Shown: piece after piece, positions 29,961 to 41,968 of the stretch
How positions within the stretch are numbered: position 1 is the first letter of the stretch
Layout: the number at the start of each line of letters is the position of its first letter
DNA from: Novosphingobium aerophilum
Lineage (GTDB): Bacteria > Pseudomonadota > Alphaproteobacteria > Sphingomonadales > Sphingomonadaceae
Assembly: GCF_014230305.1 (NCBI RefSeq)
Contig: NZ_JACLAU010000029.1
Span: 1-44,291, forward strand
Length of the DNA: 44,291 nucleotides
Direction: 5' to 3'
Translations under genes and position numbers: made by a program
The notes under the pieces: model-generated
Seen by the model: only the letters and a program-made list of their open reading frames with translations
Databases searched by the model: none
Told to the model about the DNA's origin: nothing

Positions 29961-32900
29961 TCATTCCGCCGCGAACACGCCCTCGAGGCGGTCCTCCAGC
30001 TCGTCGCTGGCGACCCGCAGGGCCTCCAGGGTTTCGTCGTCGGGTTCCCACAGGCGCCGTTCGCAGGCCTCGAGCAGGCGGTTCACCACCCGCGCCGAGC
30101 TGTTTGGGTTCAGGGCCGAGAGGCGTTCGCGCATGGCCGGATCGAGCACGAAGGTCTCGCTGATGCGCTGGTAGACCCAGGGCGCGACCTGGCCGGTCGT
30201 GGCCGACCAGCCCATCGTCGTGGTGACGTGCTGCTCGATCGAGCGGACGCCTTCGAAGCCGTGCTGCAGCATGCCCTCGAACCACTTGGGGTTCAGGGTG
30301 CGGGTGCGGGTTTCCAGGTCGATCTGCTCGGCCAGGGTGCGGACCTTGGCCTCGCCCTTGGTGGCATCGACGATGTAGACCGGGGCCTCGCTGCCCTTGG
30401 CGCGGGCGATCGAGCGGCTGACTCCGCCCAGGCCGTCGACGTACTGATCGAGATCGGTGATCCCGACTTCCACGCTTTCCAGGTTCTGGTAGACGAAATC
30501 GACGCCGCTCAGCGCGCTCTGCAGCAGCTCGCGGCGCTGCACCGGCGGGCCCTTCACGCCATAGGCATAGCCCTTGCGCGTCTCGAAGGCATTGGCCAGC
30601 TCGTCCGGATCGGCCCAGACGCCGCCATCGATCAACTGATTGACATTGGCGCCATAGGAGCCCTCGGCGTTCGAGAAGACCCGCAGGGCCGCGGTTTCCA
30701 GGTCGCAGCCATGGGCGGCCTGGTGGGCCAGCGCATGCTTGCGCACGAAGTTGCGGTCGAGCGGTTCGTCGGCCTGGGCGGCGAGCAGCGCCGCCTCGGC
30801 CAGCATGCGGGTCTGCAGTGGCAGGAGATCGCGGAAAATGCCCGAGAGGGTGACGATCACGTCGATCCGCGGGCGCCCCAGTTCGTCGAGCGGGATCAGT
30901 TCGGCCCCGACCACCCGGCCATAGGAGTCGATCCGCGGCCGCGCGCCCAGCAGGTCCATCGCCTGGGCAATCTGCATGCCCTCGCTCTTCATGTTGTCGG
31001 TGCCCCACAGCACCATGGCGAGGCTCTCGGGGAAGCGCTCGCCCGACTCCTGGTGGCGCGCCAGCACGCGCTCGGCCTGGCTGCGGCCCTGGGCGCAGGC
31101 GAAGCGGCTGGGCAGGGCGAAGGGATCGAAGCCGTGGATGTTGCGGCCCGTGGGCAGGACGGCCGGATTGGTCAGCACGTCGCCGCCCGGGGCCGGGCGG
31201 ACATAGCCGCCGTCCAGGGCATGGATCAGCGAGCCGATCTCGTCGCAGGCGTCCAGGGCGGCTTCCACCGCGGCGCGGTCGGTCGCCGGATCAGCCTCGA
31301 TCATGGCGTCGACCAGTTCGGTCCGGGCGGGACCCTGCGGCGCGCTGCCCAGGACGTGCAGTCCGTGCGGGATCAGGGCCTGTTCCAGCTCGTAAAGCGT
31401 GGGACCCAGCGCGGCGATATCGTCCACCACCAGGTCGACCGCCTCGGCCTGGTCATGGATCATGATCTCAAGCTCGGCCCGCTCGGCGGCGTCCTGGGTG
31501 GTGCGCCAGCGTTCGAAGCTGGCCTTGAGCTCGGAGAGGCCGCGATAGAGCCCGGCCTTGGCCAGCGACGGGGTCAGGTAGCTGATCAGGGTCGCGCCCG
31601 AGCGACGCTTGGCCAGCACCCCCTCGGAGGGGTTGTTGGAGGCGTAGAGGTAGAAATTGGGCAGATCGCCGATCAGCCGCTCCGGCCAGCACCGCGCGCT
31701 CGGCCCGGCCTGCTTGCCCGGCATGAACTCCAGCGCGCCGTGCGTGCCGAAGTGGATCACGGCATGGGCGCCGAAGTCCTCGCGGATGTAGCGATAGAAC
31801 GCGGCGAAGGCGTGAGTCGGGGCGAAATCGCCGTCGAACAGCAGCCGCATCGGATCGCCCTCGTAGCCGAAGGTCGGCTGGACGCCGATGAACACGTTGC
31901 CGAAATGCGCGCCAAGCACCTGGATGTGCGAACCGTCGGACTGGATCCGTCCGGGGGCCGGGCCCCACTGCGCCTCGATTTCCTTCAGGAAGGGTTCGCG
32001 CCGCACGTGATCGTCCGCGCAGATCCGTGCGGCAACATTGGCCTCGGTGCCGAAGCGCTCGGCATTGCCCTTGAGGATCGCCTCGCGCAGGGCATCGACG
32101 CTGTCCGGCACGTCGACCGCATAGCCCGCCGCGGCCAGCCGGCCGAGCGTGGCGTGGAGCGATTCGAACACGGCCAGGAAGGCGGCCGATCCGGTGGCCC
32201 CGGCATTGGGCGGGAAGTTGAAGATGGTGATCGCCAGCTTGCGCCCGGCCCGCTCGGCGCGGCGCATGGCGACCAGTTTGCCGACCTTGGCAGCGAGAGC
32301 CTCGGCGCGATCGGGACAAGCGCGCATCGGGTTGACCGGGGCATTGGCCGGGCCTTCGCGGGTGAACACGCAGCTCCGGGCGCAGCCGGTGCAGGGCTGG
32401 CCCAGCCCGTCCGAGCGCCCGCCGTAGACCGTCGGGACGATCGATCCGTCCAGTTCCGGGATCGAGACCATGATGGTCGATTCGATCGGCAGCAGGCCCT
32501 GGCGGCCTGCGCCCCAGGTTTCGAGCGACTGGAATTCCAGCGCATGGGCGGCAACATAGGGTACGTCGAGCCGGGCCAGCATCGCCTCGGCGGCGCGCGC
32601 ATCGTTGTAGGCCGGGCCGCCGACCAGCGAGAAACCGGTCAGCGAGACGACGATGTCCACGGTCGGCTGCCCGTCGCGGAGGAAGAACCGTTCGATCGCC
32701 GGGCGCGAATCGAGGCCATTGGCGAAGGCCGGGATCACCCGCAGCCCGGCCGCCTCGAATGCGGCGATCACGCCGTCATAGTGGCCGGCGTCCTTGCTGA
32801 TCAGGTAGGACCGCAGCAGCAGCAGGCCCACGGTGCCCCGCTCACCCTTGCGCGCGGGGGGCAGCAGCTTCAGGCTTTCCGACAGCTTCTGTTCGGTGCG

Positions 32901-33593
32901 CGGATGATAGACGCCGATTTCCGGATATTCGCGCGGCGGTGCGGCGGCGGTCATGCCGCGGCGGGTCAGGCGGTCACCCCCCGCATAGCGGTCGATCAGG
33001 GCGCGCACCATGGCGACCACGTTCTCGTCCGATCCGGACAGCCAGTACTGCAGGGTCAGGAAATAGGCGCGCACATCCTGCGCGGTGCCCGGCACGAAGC
33101 GCAGGATCTTGGGCAGGCGGCGCAGCATCTTCATCTGCCCCGCGCCCGAATTGGTGCCGGGCTTGCTCGATCCGCGCAGCTTCTTGAGCAGGGCCAGCGG
33201 CCCCTTGGCCGGCGCGTCCATGCGGTAGCCGCCCATGCGCGTCATCCGCACGACCTCGCCCGCCGACATCAGGCAGACCATCGCGTCGCACGCTTCGCGG
33301 CGGGCCTCGAGCGCGGGCAGGACGGCACGGATGTGCTCATCCAGGAACAGCATCGTGGCGATCACGATGTCGGCCTGGGCGATCGCCCCGAGCGCGGCGT
33401 CGAGCGCGCCCGGCGAGCGGTCCCAGTCGGTCGCCGCGTGCAGCGAAAGCACGATGTTGGCTTCGCCCAGCTCCACCGTGGCTCGCTCGACCGCACCCTT
33501 GAGGTGGTTGTCGAGCGTCACGATGACGACGCGAACCGGCGCGATCCGTCCGGGAGGGACGGGCCGGGAGGGGGAGGCGGGACTACTGCGCAT
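29961..33593 (-). CDS. bchH: Magnesium chelatase subunit H
   Basis: The large porphyrin-binding subunit that inserts Mg2+ into protoporphyrin IX together with BchI and BchD. From the ATG at 33593 it is 1210 residues, normal for BchH and homologous to CobN. Clear segments are [54 protein letters not shown], the [19 protein letters not shown] active-site region and [19 protein letters not shown] near the C-terminus. The start overlaps the bchB stop by 11 bases; a longer reading to 33725 would run inside bchB and is unlikely. bchI and bchD must be elsewhere. Confidence 0.97.
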   Translation of the reverse strand: MRSSPASPSRPVPPGRIAPVRVVIVTLDNHLKGAVERATVELGEANIVLSLHAATDWDRSPGALDAALGAIAQADIVIATMLFLDEHIRAVLPALEARREACDAMVCLMSAGEVVRMTRMGGYRMDAPAKGPLALLKKLRGSSKPGTNSGAGQMKMLRRLPKILRFVPGTAQDVRAYFLTLQYWLSGSDENVVAMVRALIDRYAGGDRLTRRGMTAAAPPREYPEIGVYHPRTEQKLSESLKLLPPARKGERGTVGLLLLRSYLISKDAGHYDGVIAAFEAAGLRVIPAFANGLDSRPAIERFFLRDGQPTVDIVVSLTGFSLVGGPAYNDARAAEAMLARLDVPYVAAHALEFQSLETWGAGRQGLLPIESTIMVSIPELDGSIVPTVYGGRSDGLGQPCTGCARSCVFTREGPANAPVNPMRACPDRAEALAAKVGKLVAMRRAERAGRKLAITIFNFPPNAGATGSAAFLAVFESLHATLGRLAAAGYAVDVPDSVDALREAILKGNAERFGTEANVAARICADDHVRREPFLKEIEAQWGPAPGRIQSDGSHIQVLGAHFGNVFIGVQPTFGYEGDPMRLLFDGDFAPTHAFAAFYRYIREDFGAHAVIHFGTHGALEFMPGKQAGPSARCWPERLIGDLPNFYLYASNNPSEGVLAKRRSGATLISYLTPSLAKAGLYRGLSELKASFERWRTTQDAAERAELEIMIHDQAEAVDLVVDDIAALGPTLYELEQALIPHGLHVLGSAPQGPARTELVDAMIEADPATDRAAVEAALDACDEIGSLIHALDGGYVRPAPGGDVLTNPAVLPTGRNIHGFDPFALPSRFACAQGRSQAERVLARHQESGERFPESLAMVLWGTDNMKSEGMQIAQAMDLLGARPRIDSYGRVVGAELIPLDELGRPRIDVIVTLSGIFRDLLPLQTRMLAEAALLAAQADEPLDRNFVRKHALAHQAAHGCDLETAALRVFSNAEGSYGANVNQLIDGGVWADPDELANAFETRKGYAYGVKGPPVQRRELLQSALSGVDFVYQNLESVEVGITDLDQYVDGLGGVSRSIARAKGSEAPVYIVDATKGEAKVRTLAEQIDLETRTRTLNPKWFEGMLQHGFEGVRSIEQHVTTTMGWSATTGQVAPWVYQRISETFVLDPAMRERLSALNPNSSARVVNRLLEACERRLWEPDDETLEALRVASDELEDRLEGVFAAE

Positions 33594-35181
33594 AGTAGGC
33601 CTTCGCGTCATAAAGGGTGGCCAGGTCGATCTCGCGGCGGCCTTGCAGCACGGCGAAACCTTCGGTGTTGCGCCGGGCCTTGCCCCGGACGAAGAACGGG
33701 ATCTTGCGCAGCTCACGCTCGGCATCGGCGGTCCAGGTGACCGCGGCGGTGTCCGTGGCGGGAACCTCGATCGTCAGGGCATCGGCGATCGCCCCGGCCA
33801 GCGCCTCGGCCGGCTCGTCCTGCGGGGCCGGGTGGGCCGCCGGGGTCGCCACGCCGCCGTGCAGGTGCGACGGGCCGGCCGCGTCCGAGAACTCGAAATC
33901 GTCCCGGAACATGGTGAGCAGGTGCTCTTCCAGCCCCATCACCAGCGGATGGATCCAGGTGTCGAAGATCACGTTCGCGCCCTCGAAGCCCATCTGCGGG
34001 CTGTGGCGGGCGGGGAAATCCTGGACATGGACCGGCGACGAGATCACCGCGCAGGGAATCCCGAAGCGCTTGGCGATGTGCCGTTCCATCTGGGTGCCCA
34101 GCACCAGCTCGGGCGAGGCGGCGCGGATCGCGTCCTCCACCGCCAGGTGATCGTCGGTGATCAGCGGCTCGACCCCGTGGCGGGCGGCGGCGGCGCGCAT
34201 TTCACGCGCGAACTCGCGGTTGTAGCAGCCCAGCCCGCAGACGGTGAAGCCCAGCTCCTCGGCGGCCATCCGCGCGGCGGCGATGGCATGGGTGGCATCG
34301 CCGAAGATGAAGACCCGCTTGCCGGTGAGGTAGGTCGAATCGACCGAGCGGCTCCACCACGGCAGGCGCGATCCGGCATCGGCGAGCGCGGGGGCGGGAT
34401 CGACTCCGGCCAGGGCTGCCACTTCGGCGATGAACTCGCGGGTGGCGCCCACGCCGATCGGCACGGTGCGAACGACCGGCTGGCCGAACTCGCGCGAGAG
34501 CCATTGGGCGGCAGGTTCGCCGGTCTCGGGGTAGAGCACGATGTTGAAATCCGCCACGCCGATCCGGACCAGATCGGCCGGGCGGGCCCCGAGCGGGGCG
34601 ACGCAATGGACATCGATCCCCAGCACGTCGAGCAGGCGGCGCACCTCGGCCACGTCGTCGCGGTGGCGGAACCCCAGCGCGCAGGGGCCCAGCAGGTTGA
34701 CCAGTGGGCGGCGGCCCTCACGCGGGGCGGGCCGCAGCGAGCGGTCGGCCAGATGGCGGACCATCCGGTAGAAGGTCTCGGCCGTCCCCCAGGCTTCCTT
34801 GCGCTGGTAGCTCGGCAGTTCGAGCGGGATCACCGGGCAGGCCAGGTCCAGCGCTTCGGCCAGACCCGCCGGATCGTCCTGGATCAGCTCGGCCGTGCAG
34901 GAGGCGCCGACCAGCAGGGCCTCGGGCGCGAACCGCTCGGTCGCCTCGCGGATCGCCGCCTGCAGCAGCTCGGCGGTGTCCTTGCCCAGATCGCGCGCCT
35001 GGAAGGTGGTGTAGGTGACCGGCGGGCGCTTGCCGCGCCGTTCGATCATCGTGAACAGGAGGTCGGCATAGGTATCGCCCTGGGGGGCGTGGAGCACGAA
35101 ATGCACGCCCTCCATCGCGGTGGCGACCCGCATGGCCCCGACGTGGGGCGGTCCTTCATAGGTCCAGACGGCGAGCTGCAT
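33583..35181 (-). CDS. bchB: Dark-operative protochlorophyllide reductase subunit B
   Basis: The 532-residue NifK-like subunit of DPOR; with BchN it forms the catalytic NB component. It begins [36 protein letters not shown] as other BchB do. The cluster-binding cysteine lies in [17 protein letters not shown], and the C-terminal domain ending [24 protein letters not shown] is the typical BchB tail. An Asp serves as fourth cluster ligand in characterised homologues; its position near the N-terminus appears conserved but was not aligned here. It lies three bases downstream of bchN. Confidence 0.97.
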   Translation of the reverse strand: MQLAVWTYEGPPHVGAMRVATAMEGVHFVLHAPQGDTYADLLFTMIERRGKRPPVTYTTFQARDLGKDTAELLQAAIREATERFAPEALLVGASCTAELIQDDPAGLAEALDLACPVIPLELPSYQRKEAWGTAETFYRMVRHLADRSLRPAPREGRRPLVNLLGPCALGFRHRDDVAEVRRLLDVLGIDVHCVAPLGARPADLVRIGVADFNIVLYPETGEPAAQWLSREFGQPVVRTVPIGVGATREFIAEVAALAGVDPAPALADAGSRLPWWSRSVDSTYLTGKRVFIFGDATHAIAAARMAAEELGFTVCGLGCYNREFAREMRAAAARHGVEPLITDDHLAVEDAIRAASPELVLGTQMERHIAKRFGIPCAVISSPVHVQDFPARHSPQMGFEGANVIFDTWIHPLVMGLEEHLLTMFRDDFEFSDAAGPSHLHGGVATPAAHPAPQDEPAEALAGAIADALTIEVPATDTAAVTWTADAERELRKIPFFVRGKARRNTEGFAVLQGRREIDLATLYDAKAYYAQ

Positions 35182-35184
35182 GGG

Positions 35185-37149
<1,965 letters not shown>

Positions 37150-37158
37150 TCAGGCTGG

Positions 37159-37200
37159 AGACTACGCCTCGGGTTGGAGAAGTGTCAATCTTTCTTGACG
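37159..37200 (-). promoter_or_regulatory. bchF promoter with overlapping PpsR-type operator
   Basis: On the minus strand TTGACA (37188-37183) is followed after 18 bases by TAGTCT (37164-37159), a plausible -35/-10 pair 29 bases before the bchF ATG. The -35 lies inside TGTC-N10-GACG (37183-37200), one base off the PpsR/CrtJ consensus TGTC-N10-GACA. PpsR bound there would block RNA polymerase, as in Rhodobacter bch promoters. Confidence 0.65.
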
Positions 37201-37211
37201 ACAAATAAAAG

Positions 37212-37231
37212 TGACAAATACCCGTTTGTCA
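37212..37231. promoter_or_regulatory. Palindrome in the bchF-ppaA divergent promoter region
   Basis: TGACAAA (37212-37218) and TTTGTCA (37225-37231) form a perfect 7-bp inverted repeat around a 6-base spacer. It lies 11 bases beyond the PpsR-like site. Its half-sites contain GACA and TGTC in the reverse of the usual PpsR order, so it may be a second PpsR contact or the site of another regulator acting on ppaA. Confidence 0.5.
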
Positions 37232-37340
37232 GGGGTCCGGAAAAGGCGTAGGGTTCAGGTCCCGAACAGAGTCGATAGAGATCGATACGACGGTCCGGGA
37301 TGGCGCAAGCTGCGCCGCTCCAGACCGGGAGGGTCTGCAC

Positions 37341-38243
37341 ATGGCGACTGTATATGGTGCGGGCACGGCAAAACGGTCAGGCCGGAGTGGGCGCGGCCAG
37401 CGCGGAGCCTCCGGGCGGGCGAACGCGGGACGATCATCCCGGGACCCTGCCAGGGGTTCCCCCCCGTCGACGCTCAACTCCCTCATCAACGACCAGATCA
37501 TTCCCCGCCTGCTCCAGGCTCACGCGCTGGAAGGCAGTGCCCCGCGGCTCGAGGCCGTGCGCACGCTTGATCCCGGCGAGGCGGCGCAGTTCGCCTCGCT
37601 GCCGCTGGTGCTGGAGGCGGACGAGCTGCTGACCGTGGTGGAACGGTTCCTGGCGCGCGGGGTTTCTGTGGAAACCGTGCTGGTTGACCTGCTCGCGCCG
37701 TCGGCGCGGCAGCTGGGGCAGCACTGGGAAGACGATGACTGCGATTTCCTCGACGTGACCATGGGCTTGTGGCGCATCCAAGAGGTCATGCGTGAAATTA
37801 CCTTGAGCTTTCCGCCGCATAGCGACTGGGAAGCGGCTCCCCGTGCGGCGTTGTTCGCCCCGATGCCCGGCGACAACCACAGTCTGGGCGCCCTGATGGT
37901 CGAAGAGGTGTTCGCCCGGGCGGGCTGGCAGACTGAAGCCTTGACGGAAACTAAGCGTCAGAAATTGTTGCAATTAGTGGGTGACAGGCACTTCGACCTG
38001 GTCGGCTTGACCGTCAGTTGCGATTGCCCTAACGGCGCCCTCTCCGATCTCGTGGCGGCGTTGCGCGTGGTGTCCCGAAATCCGAATGTGAAGATTCTCA
38101 TTGGGGGGCGAATGATCAACGCGGACCCGGGTCTGGTCGAAGTGGTCGGAGCTGACGGCAGCGCGACGGACGCGCGGGCCGCGCTCGCGTTGGCAGAGAG
38201 GATCGTCAAGGCTCCCGCCAGCCTTCGCCGGCTTGGCGCGTAA
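37341..38243 (+). CDS. ppaA: PpaA/AerR-type B12-binding antirepressor
   Basis: A 300-residue protein with a cobalamin-binding fold: a four-helix upper domain (about 75-150; SARQLGQHWEDDDCDFLDVTMGLWRIQEVM) and a Rossmann-like B12 domain (about 165-290) carrying H180 in MPGDNHSLGALMVEE in place of the DxHxxG of methyltransferases. In Rhodobacter, AerR/PpaA binds B12 in a light-dependent way and counteracts CrtJ/PpsR; the adjacent ppsR agrees with that. The first 40 residues are basic, Ser/Gly-rich and probably disordered. The start at 37341 has GGGAGGG upstream, but a later start is possible. Confidence 0.9.
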   Translation: MATVYGAGTAKRSGRSGRGQRGASGRANAGRSSRDPARGSPPSTLNSLINDQIIPRLLQAHALEGSAPRLEAVRTLDPGEAAQFASLPLVLEADELLTVVERFLARGVSVETVLVDLLAPSARQLGQHWEDDDCDFLDVTMGLWRIQEVMREITLSFPPHSDWEAAPRAALFAPMPGDNHSLGALMVEEVFARAGWQTEALTETKRQKLLQLVGDRHFDLVGLTVSCDCPNGALSDLVAALRVVSRNPNVKILIGGRMINADPGLVEVVGADGSATDARAALALAERIVKAPASLRRLGA

Positions 38244-38256
38244 GTCTGTCGCCCTG

Positions 38257-39675
38257 ATGCCGCCCCGAAAGATCAGCATCGAAGACAAGGTGCCGTTCGC
38301 GCACCCCGACGCCAATCTGCGCGCGCTCGACATCGGGATGGCGGCAAAGCTGGCGATGATCGCCGGTGACGTGGTTCTGGTGCTCGATGCCTCGGGCCGG
38401 ATCGTCGACTATACCGCCGACCCGCGCGACTATCCCGACGCGGCGCAATGGCTGGGGCGCGATTGGCTTGACACCGTTTCGGTCGAAAGCCGGGCCAAGG
38501 TCATGGAAATGCTGGCGGGCGCGCGCAAGGGCGCGACCCAGCACTGGCGCGAGGTGAACCAGCTCGGCAGCGACAACGACGTGCCGATGCGTTTCGTCGT
38601 GTTCACGCTGGGCGATGGCGCGGGCAGCCTGGCGATCGGCCGCGATCTGCGCGAGGCGGCGGCGCTGCAGCAGCGGTTGCTGCAGGCGCAGCAGTCGCTC
38701 GAGCGGGATTATCTGCGGCTGCGCCAGCTTGAGGCGCGCTATCGGCTGCTGCTGGAACAGTCGCCCGAGCCGGTGCTGATCATCGATGCCGATACGTTCC
38801 GTGTGCGCGAGGCCAACCAGGCCGCGCACGAGGCGCTGCGCAGCCGGCCGGGTGGTCTGCAGGGCGGGCGGTTCCCGGGTTTCTTCGCCAAGGGCGTGCG
38901 GGAGCAACTGATCGCCTACCTGGGCTCGGCCATGGTCTCGCACGCGCTGCAGCCGATCGAGGTGGAACCCGCGGAGGGTGGGGAAAGCGTCCTGATCACC
39001 GCCAGCGGCTTTCGCGAGCGCGGCAGCCAGTACCTGATGATCCGGCTGTCGTCCGCCGGCCGGGTGGCCCACCAGAGCGCCGGCGCGACCGCCAAGGTGA
39101 TCGAGGTCATGCCCGACGCCTTCGTGCTGACCGATTCGCGCATGATCATCCGCGAGGCCAATTCGGCCTTCGTCGAACTGGTCGCCGCAGCCAGTGCCGA
39201 TCAGCTCCGCGGTCGGCTGCTGGGCGATTTCGTCGGCCGGCCGGGGATCGATCTGGAACTGATCGAAAGCCAGTTGGCCAAGCACGAGACGGCGCGCAAC
39301 GTCGCCACCGTGGTCGGCGCCCATGATGGTTTCGATGGCGAGCCGGTCGAGCTGTCGGCGGTGCGCACCGGGGACGATCAGGTCTGCTACGGCTTCGTGA
39401 TCCGCCCGATTGGCCGGCGCCTGCGGGATCTGCCGCCGATGGGTGATACGCCGCGATCGGTCGAACAGTTGACCGAACTGGTCGGTCGCATGTCGCTGCG
39501 CGACATTGTCCGCGAGTCGACCGATCTGATCGAGCGGCTCTGTATCGAGGCGGCGCTGGAATACACCTCGAATAACCGCGCCTCGGCCGCGGAGATTCTC
39601 GGTCTGAGCCGTCAGAGTCTCTATTCCAAGCTGCACCGTTATGGCCTTGCCAATTCAATAGACGCCGATGATTGA
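38257..39675 (+). CDS. ppsR: Photosynthesis repressor PpsR/CrtJ
   Basis: The 472-residue transcription factor has three PAS-type domains (about 20-130, 155-270, 275-400) linked by a helical Q-rich linker (AALQQRLLQAQQSLERDYLRLRQLEARYRLLLEQSP) and a C-terminal FIS-type helix-turn-helix (NRASAAEILGLSRQSLYSKLHRYGL). In relatives it binds TGT-N12-ACA and represses bch, crt and puc genes under high oxygen. Only two cysteines are present: C429, at the place of the redox Cys before the HTH in Rhodobacter, and C377 within the third PAS; the inter-PAS Cys of Rhodobacter PpsR is not seen. The start lies 13 bases after ppaA. Confidence 0.95.
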   Translation: MPPRKISIEDKVPFAHPDANLRALDIGMAAKLAMIAGDVVLVLDASGRIVDYTADPRDYPDAAQWLGRDWLDTVSVESRAKVMEMLAGARKGATQHWREVNQLGSDNDVPMRFVVFTLGDGAGSLAIGRDLREAAALQQRLLQAQQSLERDYLRLRQLEARYRLLLEQSPEPVLIIDADTFRVREANQAAHEALRSRPGGLQGGRFPGFFAKGVREQLIAYLGSAMVSHALQPIEVEPAEGGESVLITASGFRERGSQYLMIRLSSAGRVAHQSAGATAKVIEVMPDAFVLTDSRMIIREANSAFVELVAAASADQLRGRLLGDFVGRPGIDLELIESQLAKHETARNVATVVGAHDGFDGEPVELSAVRTGDDQVCYGFVIRPIGRRLRDLPPMGDTPRSVEQLTELVGRMSLRDIVRESTDLIERLCIEAALEYTSNNRASAAEILGLSRQSLYSKLHRYGLANSIDADD

Positions 39676-39702
39676 CACATAAAGTGTCGAATTAATTTGA
39701 CG
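39674..39702 (+). promoter_or_regulatory. PpsR-type operator upstream of bchG
   Basis: TGTC-N10-GACG occupies 39685-39702, matching the site before bchF at every defined position, including the final G. A second inverted repeat GACAC-ATAAA-GTGTC (39674-39688) overlaps its left half. The pair lies 30 bases before the bchG ATG, directly after the ppsR stop, so it probably makes bchG-pucC-bchP a PpsR-controlled unit. Confidence 0.65.
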
Positions 39703-39731
39703 GTCATCAAGCCCGATCCTAGGCTTCGGGC

Positions 39732-40634
39732 ATGGCGCGATCGGTTGTCTTTCCTGCGATTTCGCCGCCCCCGGCGGTTCGCGACGTTATCACGCTGCTG
39801 AAGCCGATCACCTGGTTCCCGCCGATGTGGGCGCTGCTCTGCGGCGTGGTCTCGTCCGGCGTCCCGGTGGCTTCCCGCTGGACCTTCCTGCTCGCCGGCG
39901 TGGCCCTGACCGGGCCGCTGGTCTGTGGCACCAGCCAGGCCGTCAACGACTGGTTCGACCGCCATGTCGATGCGATCAACGAACCCGACCGGCCGATTCC
40001 CTCCGGCCGTATCGCCGGGCGGTGGGGTCTGGCGATCGCAGTCATCTGGACCCTGCTGTCGCTGCTGGTGGCGGCGCTGACCGGGCCCTGGGTCCTGGCG
40101 GCCACGGTGCTCGGCCTGGCCTGTGCCTGGGCCTACAGCGCGCCGCCGTTCCGCTTCAAGACCAGCGGCTGGATCGGTCCCGCGGTCGTGGCGCTCACTT
40201 ACGAGGGGCTGAGCTGGTTCACCGGCGCGGCGGTCATGGCCGGGTCGCTTCCGGCCCCGCGCATCATCGCCGTCCTGGCGCTCTACAGCGCCGGCGCGCA
40301 TGGCATCATGACCCTCAACGATTTCAAGGCGGTCACCGGCGATCGCCTGACCGGCCTGCGCTCGCTGCCGGTCGTGCTGGGCGAACGGCCCGCGGCCATA
40401 CTGGCCAGCGCGGTCATGGCGATCCCACAGGTCGTGGTCGTCGCCTTGCTGTTCGCCTGGGGCCATCGTCTGGCCGGCGGGATCGTGTCGGGCCTGCTGC
40501 TCGCGCAGCTCGCGCTGATGCCGCGACTCGTCTCCAATCCGGCCCGGCACGCGCCGTGGTACAACGCCACCGGCGTTTCGCTGTACGTGCTCGGCATGAT
40601 GGCCAGCGCGCTGGCCCTGGGCGGCACGCTGTGA
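39732..40634 (+). CDS. bchG: Bacteriochlorophyll synthase
   Basis: BchG esterifies bacteriochlorophyllide a with geranylgeranyl (or phytyl) diphosphate in the membrane. The 300-residue UbiA-type prenyltransferase has about eight or nine TM helices and the two Asp-rich loops NDWFDRHVDAINEPDRPIPSGR and NDFKAVTGDRLTGLRSLPV that bind Mg2+-diphosphate. It starts VRDVITLLKPITWFPPMWALLCG as other BchG do. The stop overlaps the GTG start of the next gene. Confidence 0.96.
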   Translation: MARSVVFPAISPPPAVRDVITLLKPITWFPPMWALLCGVVSSGVPVASRWTFLLAGVALTGPLVCGTSQAVNDWFDRHVDAINEPDRPIPSGRIAGRWGLAIAVIWTLLSLLVAALTGPWVLAATVLGLACAWAYSAPPFRFKTSGWIGPAVVALTYEGLSWFTGAAVMAGSLPAPRIIAVLALYSAGAHGIMTLNDFKAVTGDRLTGLRSLPVVLGERPAAILASAVMAIPQVVVVALLFAWGHRLAGGIVSGLLLAQLALMPRLVSNPARHAPWYNATGVSLYVLGMMASALALGGTL

Positions 40635-41968
40635 CCGCCCGCGCCGCCAGCGGGCCGGCCGCCTATGGCTGGCTGGGGATCGTCCGGCTCGGCCTGGTCC
40701 AGGCCGCGATCGGCGCGGTCACCATGCTCGCCACCTCGCTGCTCAACCGCTTGATGGTGCTGGAGTATGGCCTGGCTGCCGGGGTTCCGGCGGGTCTGGT
40801 GGCCTGGCACTATGCGGTCCAGTTCTCGCGCGCGCTGTGGGGCCATGGGTCCGATCTCGGCCGTCGCCGTACCCCCTGGGTGATCGCCGGGATGGCGGTG
40901 CTGGGCACTGGTGCGATGCTGGCGGTCCATGGCGTCACCCGGCTCGACGAGGCGCGCTGGCCCGCCCTGCTGGAGCTGGTCCTCGGCTTCACCCTGATCG
41001 GGGCAGGCGTCGGCGCGGCGGGCACGTCGGTCCTGGCCATGCTGGCCAGCGGCGTCGCGCCGCAACGCCGGGCGGCCGCGGCGGCCACCACCTGGATCAT
41101 GATGATCTTCGGCATCGTCGTCGCGGCGGGGACCGCCGGCGCCCTGCTCGACCCGTTCACCGAAGCGCGCCTGCTGCGGGTCGCCGGGGGCGTGGTCGGC
41201 GCTGCCTTCGGGCTGACCCTGATCGCCACCTTCCGGCTTGAACCGGCGACCGCCCCGGTCGCGCGGGCCGCCGCCACGGCGGGGCCGGCCCCCTCGCTGC
41301 GCGAAGCCCTGGCCGAGATCTTCGCCGACCCCGAGGCCAGCCGCTTCACCCTGTTCATTTTCGTCTCGATGCTGGCCTATGCGATGCAGGATCTGATCCT
41401 CGAGCCGTTCAGCGGGCTGGTCTTCGGGATGACCCCGGGCGAATCCACCAGGCTGTCCGGGCTGCAGAACGGCGGCGTGCTGGTCGGGATGATCCTGACC
41501 GGGCTGGGCGGCAGCGCCTTCCGCGGGCGCTTGCCGGTCGAGCTGCGGGTCTGGACCATGCTCGGCTGTGTCGGTTCGGCCCTGGCGCTGGCCGGGCTGG
41601 CCGTTGCGGCCCGGGTCGGTCCGGGCTGGCCGCTGGCGGTCAACATCGTCCTGCTCGGCCTGTGCAACGGGGCCTTCGCGGTCTCGGCCATCGGCTCGAT
41701 GATGGGCCTGGCCGGCGCGGGTGAGCGCACCGGCGAAGGCGTGCGCATGGGGGTCTGGGGCACGGCCCAGGCCATCGCCTTCGGGCTGGGCGGGCTGCTC
41801 GGCGCGCTCGGGGTCGATTGGGCCCGCACCGCCCTGGGTGATCCCGCCAGCGGGTTCGGCCTGGTCTTCATGGCCGAAGCCGCCCTCTTTCTTGCTGCCG
41901 CGTTGCTGGCCCTGTTCAGTCGCGCCGCTCCCCGTTCCACCCCCAGCCTGAGGTCAGCCGGCACATGA
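40631..41968 (+). CDS. PucC-like BCD-family transporter
   Basis: A 445-residue 12-TM protein of the BCD family (PucC/LhaA relatives), placed between bchG and bchP as in most purple-bacterial clusters (often labelled bchP2, bch2 or ORF428). Signatures are ATSLLNRLMVLEYGLAAGVPAGLVAWHYAVQFSRALWGHGSDLGRRRTPWV and AMQDLILEPFSGLVFGM. The GTG at 40631 overlaps the bchG stop (GTGA) and is chosen because the next in-frame ATG falls inside the first TM helix. Its exact role, probably handling bacteriochlorophyll or assembling light-harvesting complexes, is inferred from the family. Confidence 0.92.
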   Translation: MTARAASGPAAYGWLGIVRLGLVQAAIGAVTMLATSLLNRLMVLEYGLAAGVPAGLVAWHYAVQFSRALWGHGSDLGRRRTPWVIAGMAVLGTGAMLAVHGVTRLDEARWPALLELVLGFTLIGAGVGAAGTSVLAMLASGVAPQRRAAAAATTWIMMIFGIVVAAGTAGALLDPFTEARLLRVAGGVVGAAFGLTLIATFRLEPATAPVARAAATAGPAPSLREALAEIFADPEASRFTLFIFVSMLAYAMQDLILEPFSGLVFGMTPGESTRLSGLQNGGVLVGMILTGLGGSAFRGRLPVELRVWTMLGCVGSALALAGLAVAARVGPGWPLAVNIVLLGLCNGAFAVSAIGSMMGLAGAGERTGEGVRMGVWGTAQAIAFGLGGLLGALGVDWARTALGDPASGFGLVFMAEAALFLAAALLALFSRAAPRSTPSLRSAGT

